A stretch of DNA of 8,970 bases from Collinsella sp. (lineage in GTDB: Bacteria > Actinomycetota > Coriobacteriia > Coriobacteriales > Coriobacteriaceae), in assembly GCA_022728415.1 (NCBI GenBank), contig JAIJJM010000064.1:1-8970 (forward strand), read 5' to 3'. The notes beneath the pieces were generated by a model that searched no databases, was not told the DNA's origin, and saw only the letters and a list, made by a program, of their open reading frames with translations. Every line of letters begins with the position of its first letter. Position 1 is the first letter of the stretch. Shown here in pieces: positions 5,529 through 8,970 of this stretch. The position numbers and the translations under genes were made by a program.

Positions 5529-7553
5529 ATGATGGCGAGTCGAAATATCAAGCGGAATATGATGATGACTGGGGCAGTCCTGTCCATCTGCTTTGCCGCG
5601 TTACTTGCTATGCCGCTTGTCGCGCGTGCTGCGGGGGATAACGGCTGGCAGATTGTGAGCGGTCGCTATGATTCGTCGCATCAGACGAGCGAGGGAATTG
5701 CGGCCGGCCAGCTCGCAAACTATGGCTGGGTTGAGTCGCCTGACGGCGGCGTGCGCCTGACCAAGACCGTCGAGCCCACCGGCGTCGAGGACGAGTTCAT
5801 CGTGCACCTCTCGGTGGACACCTGCGCCGTCTCCTCACAGCAGACGGACTATTATACGTTTTTCACGACTGCTCCATACCAAGGCGTGACATCCAACTGG
5901 GCGCACGGCATGACGCCGGGTACCGTGACCGGCTCCGTCAACGGCAGCGGGATTGACGTAACGGGAAACGCCGGATCGAATTACGGCAAGTCGGGCGTCT
6001 TTGATATCCAGTACCCAGCGGGGAAGACCATCGCCAAGAACGTAAGGCTATATTGGAATAAGGCAAACAACACCACGATTTTCCTGGAGCTTGACGAGAG
6101 CCACTATGTCCTTATGGGCGTTCAGGTTAGTAAGGACTCTCAAAATACGGTTGTCCTCTCGGATGAAGCGTACAACCTCATCAACGAGAAAATCAAGGGC
6201 CAGGTCAAGCCGGGCCCCGCGCCGACCCTCAATTCGGTGACCGATGTCATGGGTAACAACATCGAGTACCTGGGTTCCGCCAGCGCCGACGCCGGCACGG
6301 CGAGTTTCGACAATGCATCTTCGACGCTCACCTGGAACCCGCAGTACTCCAATTCGGCAAAGAAGGTCGTCGAGGAACCCGTCTACGATTACGACTACAC
6401 CGAGGGCGGTGCGGTGGGCAAGCTGACCATTACGCAGCGCACGTGGTACTACGGGGCGGCGTCGCTCACGTACAAGGTTCGCCTCAAGACCGGGGAGGGC
6501 TTTGCGAGCTCCTATGATCCCGGCAAGATCTCCAACCCCTACAACACCAACGACCACGCGACGCTTGACTACACTTACAGCTCGTACAGCAAGGACGACA
6601 ACCAGTTCCACGAGCACCCCAACGCCATCTGCGACTTCCCCAAGCCCCAGGTCAAGGGAATAACGTACGACCTGTGTCTGGGAAAGCGCGATGCAACACA
6701 CGACGAGGCGCTCGCCGGCGCCACGTTCAGGCTCACGCGCGCCTGGACCGACTCCGACGGCGTCGCCCACAGCGATGTCGTGTCCGACAGCCTGATCTCG
6801 GGCGCAGACGGTTCCGTGAAAATGACGGGGCTTTCTTGGGGCCGCTATACCCTGGTGGAGATCGCCGCCCCCTCGGGCTTTGTGCTTCCGCCTGAGGCGC
6901 AGACGACGCATACCTTCGATCTGTGCTACACGACGGGAGCGGACGGCTTGGAGCCCTCCTGGGTTTCCTCTGCATCGGATCACCGGGCCATGAGTTCAGG
7001 TACTTTTATCTGGATCGACAACGAACGTGTCAAGACCGACGTCTATCTGCACAAGGTCGATGCGTCTCATACGACTCGGCCGGTCCGGGGCGCATCGTTT
7101 AAGCTCTACTACGATTCACTCGACGGCAAGCACGACAACGGTGACGGCGTGTTCGATCCCAAGGACGATGCGCTCGTGTCGGAGGGGACCACCGACGAGC
7201 AAGGGACTGTCAGCTTTGCGCAGCTCACCGTGGGCACGTACTTCCTCGTTGAGACCAACACCCCCGCGGGATACCAAATCAACGACGAGGTCTTCCGCAT
7301 CCAGGTCTTTGACGTCGCCGGCCAGGCGGGCGGGGCGGCGGGCAATATGATCCAAGTCGGCAAGGCCGATGGGTCGGACATGCGTGCCCCCGATACCCCG
7401 AACACTATTACCGTGGCCGACAAGCCGATCCCCTCCATACCTTCCACGGGCGGCCCGGGAGTCGTCGGGCTCGTGGCGGCGGGCGGCTGCCTGTCGGCCA
7501 CCGGGGCGGGCGCGCTCCTCGGCGTCCTCGGGCGCCGGCGCAGGCGCCGCTAA
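5529..7553 (+). CDS. LPXTG-type wall-anchored ancillary (tip-like) pilin with two SpaA/Cna-B domains
   Basis: This is a 674-residue secreted protein. The signal peptide spans about residues 1-35 (hydrophobic core at about 14-33, probable cleavage after ARA). Residues 36-225 are a family I do not recognise. Residues 230-350 resemble the stalk region of Gram-positive tip pilins (LTYKVRLKTGE, then NPYNTNDHATLDY), but I see no von Willebrand A adhesion domain. Two SpaA/Cna-B folds follow, at about 378-470 (K386, E-box Glu 444 in YTLVEIAAPSGF) and 503-597 (K509, E575 in YFLVETNTPAGY); each Lys/Glu set is where such domains form intramolecular isopeptide bonds. The C-terminus has IPSTG (637-641), a hydrophobic helix and an Arg tail, the substrate signal for a sortase. 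It is probably the minor or tip subunit of the pilus whose shaft is encoded next. The start is ATG 5529 or 5532; its Shine-Dalgarno is poor. Confidence 0.85.
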   Translation: MMASRNIKRNMMMTGAVLSICFAALLAMPLVARAAGDNGWQIVSGRYDSSHQTSEGIAAGQLANYGWVESPDGGVRLTKTVEPTGVEDEFIVHLSVDTCAVSSQQTDYYTFFTTAPYQGVTSNWAHGMTPGTVTGSVNGSGIDVTGNAGSNYGKSGVFDIQYPAGKTIAKNVRLYWNKANNTTIFLELDESHYVLMGVQVSKDSQNTVVLSDEAYNLINEKIKGQVKPGPAPTLNSVTDVMGNNIEYLGSASADAGTASFDNASSTLTWNPQYSNSAKKVVEEPVYDYDYTEGGAVGKLTITQRTWYYGAASLTYKVRLKTGEGFASSYDPGKISNPYNTNDHATLDYTYSSYSKDDNQFHEHPNAICDFPKPQVKGITYDLCLGKRDATHDEALAGATFRLTRAWTDSDGVAHSDVVSDSLISGADGSVKMTGLSWGRYTLVEIAAPSGFVLPPEAQTTHTFDLCYTTGADGLEPSWVSSASDHRAMSSGTFIWIDNERVKTDVYLHKVDASHTTRPVRGASFKLYYDSLDGKHDNGDGVFDPKDDALVSEGTTDEQGTVSFAQLTVGTYFLVETNTPAGYQINDEVFRIQVFDVAGQAGGAAGNMIQVGKADGSDMRAPDTPNTITVADKPIPSIPSTGGPGVVGLVAAGGCLSATGAGALLGVLGRRRRRR

Positions 7554-7566
7554 TCATCGGTGCTAA

Positions 7567-7585
7567 CGACCGAAAACGTCGGTCG
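7567..7585. other. 7-bp hairpin in the pilin intergenic region
   Basis: CGACCGA (7567-7573) and TCGGTCG (7579-7585) form a perfect stem with a five-base loop, 14 bases after the ancillary pilin stop. No T-run follows, so it is not a standard terminator. It may stabilise or process the mRNA, or partly attenuate it, so that the two pilins are made in different amounts from one transcript. Confidence 0.4.
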
Positions 7586-7612
7586 AGCATATATAGAAGG
7601 CACTTAGCCAAT

Positions 7613-7634
7613 GGGGCCGCGGCCCCGGAAGGAG
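7613..7634 (+). promoter_or_regulatory. GC palindrome abutting the ribosome binding site of the major pilin
   Basis: GGGGCCGCGGCCCC (7613-7626) is a perfect palindrome and can fold as a five-pair GC stem with a CGCG loop. It ends directly before the strong Shine-Dalgarno GGAAGGAG (7627-7634), which stands six bases from ATG 7641. A stem stacked against the ribosome binding site could protect the mRNA 5' side or modulate initiation. The site itself is not within the stem. Confidence 0.45.
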
Positions 7635-7640
7635 AACAAC

Positions 7641-8970
7641 ATGTATAAACCTAAGAAGATTGCCAGTGCTGCCGTAGCAGCGGTACTGGTTGCCGGCCTC
7701 GGGCTTACGCCGATCAGCTCGTTTGCCAATACGAGCGCGACCGACGTCCCCGACACCCCGGTTACCATCACGGGCGTCAACGACGGCGACACCGTCAAGT
7801 TCTACCAGGTCTTCGACGCCGACATCGACGCCAGCAACAACCTCACCTACACCACCAAGGTGACCGGCCTGCCTGGTGCGTACGACACCGCCGCCGAGGT
7901 CGCCGGCAAGGACGGCCGCACCGTCGCCGACGCCATCGCCCCCGTGGTCACCGCCGGCACCGCCACCTACACCGCGACGGCGGCGGGCGGCAAGGTCACC
8001 CAGAGCCTCGACTCGGGCCTGTATCTGGTCACCGTGACCACCACGAGCGGCACCACCAAGATCTACCAGACCATGCTCGTCAACGCCTCGCCCGTCGTCA
8101 AGAATGGCCAGTACGCCGCCGCCACCCTCGAAAACGTGGAGGCCAAGTCCCAGCCGGTGACCCCGCCGGACAAGACGGTCGTCTCCCCCGACGGCAGCAC
8201 CTCAGGCAAGCTGACCGACTCCTACTCCGTGGGCGATACCGCGACCTTCCGCATCGACACCGCCGTCCCCAGCTTCCCGTCCGACGCCACCCACGCCTCC
8301 TTCTCCGTGACCGATGTCCCCGAGGCGGGCCTCAAGCTCGAGAAGGACAGCATCAAGGTCTACGACGGTGACGGCTACAAGAACATAGTCGGGGCTGAGA
8401 ACTACGATATCGCTTACAACAAGGACGGCGGCTTCACCGTCAAGTTCAAGTGGGACTACCTGAAGGGCCATGCCGGTCAGAAGGTCCGTGTCGAGTACAG
8501 GTCCAAGGTCGTCTCGATCAACGTAGAGACCGGCAAGGTCGGCAACAAGGCCTACGGCACCTTCACCCCGAACCCCTACGAAGACAAGGAGGTCAGCACC
8601 GAGCCGGCCGACCCGCAGGTCCAGACCTACGGCTTCGTCTTCAAGAAGGTCACCCCGACCGGCACCGCCCTGCCTGGCGCTGAGTTCACGATCGCCAATG
8701 CCGACGGCCCCGTTACCTATATCGATGCCGCCGGCAAGACGCACACCGACGGCAAGGTCGTCTCCGATGCCAACGGCTACGTGCATGTCAACGGCCTCCA
8801 CAAGGGCACCTACACCGTGACTGAGACCGGCGTTCCGGCGGGCTATCAGAAGGTCGACCCCTTCAACATCAGCCTTGACGAGACCGACAAGGGCGACTCC
8901 CCGGCCACCCCTAACGTGACCGAGAAGAACTTCGACGTCAACACCGCCGACGTGACCGACCCCAAGCAGG
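7641..8970 (+). CDS. Major pilin subunit with fimbrial isopeptide D2 and SpaA/Cna-B domains (3' end beyond window)
   Basis: The frame stays open for 443 codons to the window edge. The signal peptide is about residues 1-29 (KPKK, hydrophobic stretch, cleavage near SSFA). Residues 40-165 look like a pilin D1 domain (GDTVKFYQVF). Residues 178-315 match the fimbrial isopeptide-forming D2 domain (K178 in PPDKTV, SYSVGDTATFRI, SVTDVPEAGL, probable Asn partner N302 in GNKAYGTF). Residues 330-412 begin a SpaA/Cna-B fold (K336, LPGAEFTI, E-box Glu 395 in YTVTETGVPAGY). The usual YPK pilin motif is absent; K169 in NVEAKSQP sits where its polymerising lysine would be, which is an inference. The sorting signal and probably a class C sortase gene should lie beyond the window. 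It follows the ancillary pilin by 87 bases, with a strong ribosome binding site. An in-frame ATG at 7611 (AGAAGG at 7595-7600) is a less likely start. Confidence 0.88.
   Translation, partial: MYKPKKIASAAVAAVLVAGLGLTPISSFANTSATDVPDTPVTITGVNDGDTVKFYQVFDADIDASNNLTYTTKVTGLPGAYDTAAEVAGKDGRTVADAIAPVVTAGTATYTATAAGGKVTQSLDSGLYLVTVTTTSGTTKIYQTMLVNASPVVKNGQYAAATLENVEAKSQPVTPPDKTVVSPDGSTSGKLTDSYSVGDTATFRIDTAVPSFPSDATHASFSVTDVPEAGLKLEKDSIKVYDGDGYKNIVGAENYDIAYNKDGGFTVKFKWDYLKGHAGQKVRVEYRSKVVSINVETGKVGNKAYGTFTPNPYEDKEVSTEPADPQVQTYGFVFKKVTPTGTALPGAEFTIANADGPVTYIDAAGKTHTDGKVVSDANGYVHVNGLHKGTYTVTETGVPAGYQKVDPFNISLDETDKGDSPATPNVTEKNFDVNTADVTDPKQ

Noticed and set aside
6048..6983. 311-codon reverse-strand open frame opposite the ancillary pilin
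   Set aside because: It is low in complexity (rich in V, G, R, L) and lies wholly antisense to a clear pilin gene in GC-rich DNA, as expected of a shadow frame.
7611..7640. Upstream in-frame ATG 7611 as start of the major pilin
   Set aside because: It would place the GC palindrome and the strong GGAAGGAG inside the coding sequence; ATG 7641 has ideal spacing and gives a normal signal peptide.
8202..8801. 199-codon reverse-strand open frame opposite the major pilin
   Set aside because: It is composed mostly of V, G, D, A and L mirrored from the GC-rich sense codons, with no recognisable domain or ribosome site.

Overview
The window looks like a chromosomal accessory locus from a high-GC Gram-positive gut actinobacterium, most likely a Coriobacteriia member such as Collinsella. 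This is an inference from the pilin style (IPSTG sorting signal, Arg-rich tail), the GC-rich codon use of the surface-protein genes, and regulators pairing PAS-like sensors with a SARP/OmpR-type winged helix. No rRNA, tRNA, transposase or CRISPR array was seen.

Layout, all on the + strand. Positions 1-192 hold a long imperfect inverted repeat and the promoter region of the first gene. Three tandem paralogues follow (193-1755, 1918-3477, 3725-5323). Each encodes a soluble protein of about 520 residues with an N-terminal PAS domain, two further PAS-like regions and a C-terminal DNA-binding domain. Next come a secreted, wall-anchored ancillary pilin (5529-7553) and a major pilin subunit that runs off the end of the window (7641-8970). 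No gap between genes exceeds 250 bases.

The regulators share a nearly invariant DNA-binding domain but have diverged sensors, which suggests several inputs read out at one kind of operator. A candidate operator is visible. A 19-base element with two GTCACG half-sites 11 bases apart lies upstream of regulators 1 and 2 with a single mismatch. Its right half, GTCACGCT, recurs upstream of the ancillary pilin gene as one arm of a perfect palindrome abutting a possible -35 box. This fits autoregulation plus control of the pilus genes, but binding is not shown by the sequence alone.

The third regulator carries a run of nine G near its 3' end that throws the reading frame. Removing one G restores the C-terminal LPEY-W-EF motif of its paralogues and gives a 519-residue protein. 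This is a classic layout for slipped-strand phase variation, so the locus may be a phase-variable, sensor-controlled pilus switch. A homopolymer sequencing error is the main alternative.
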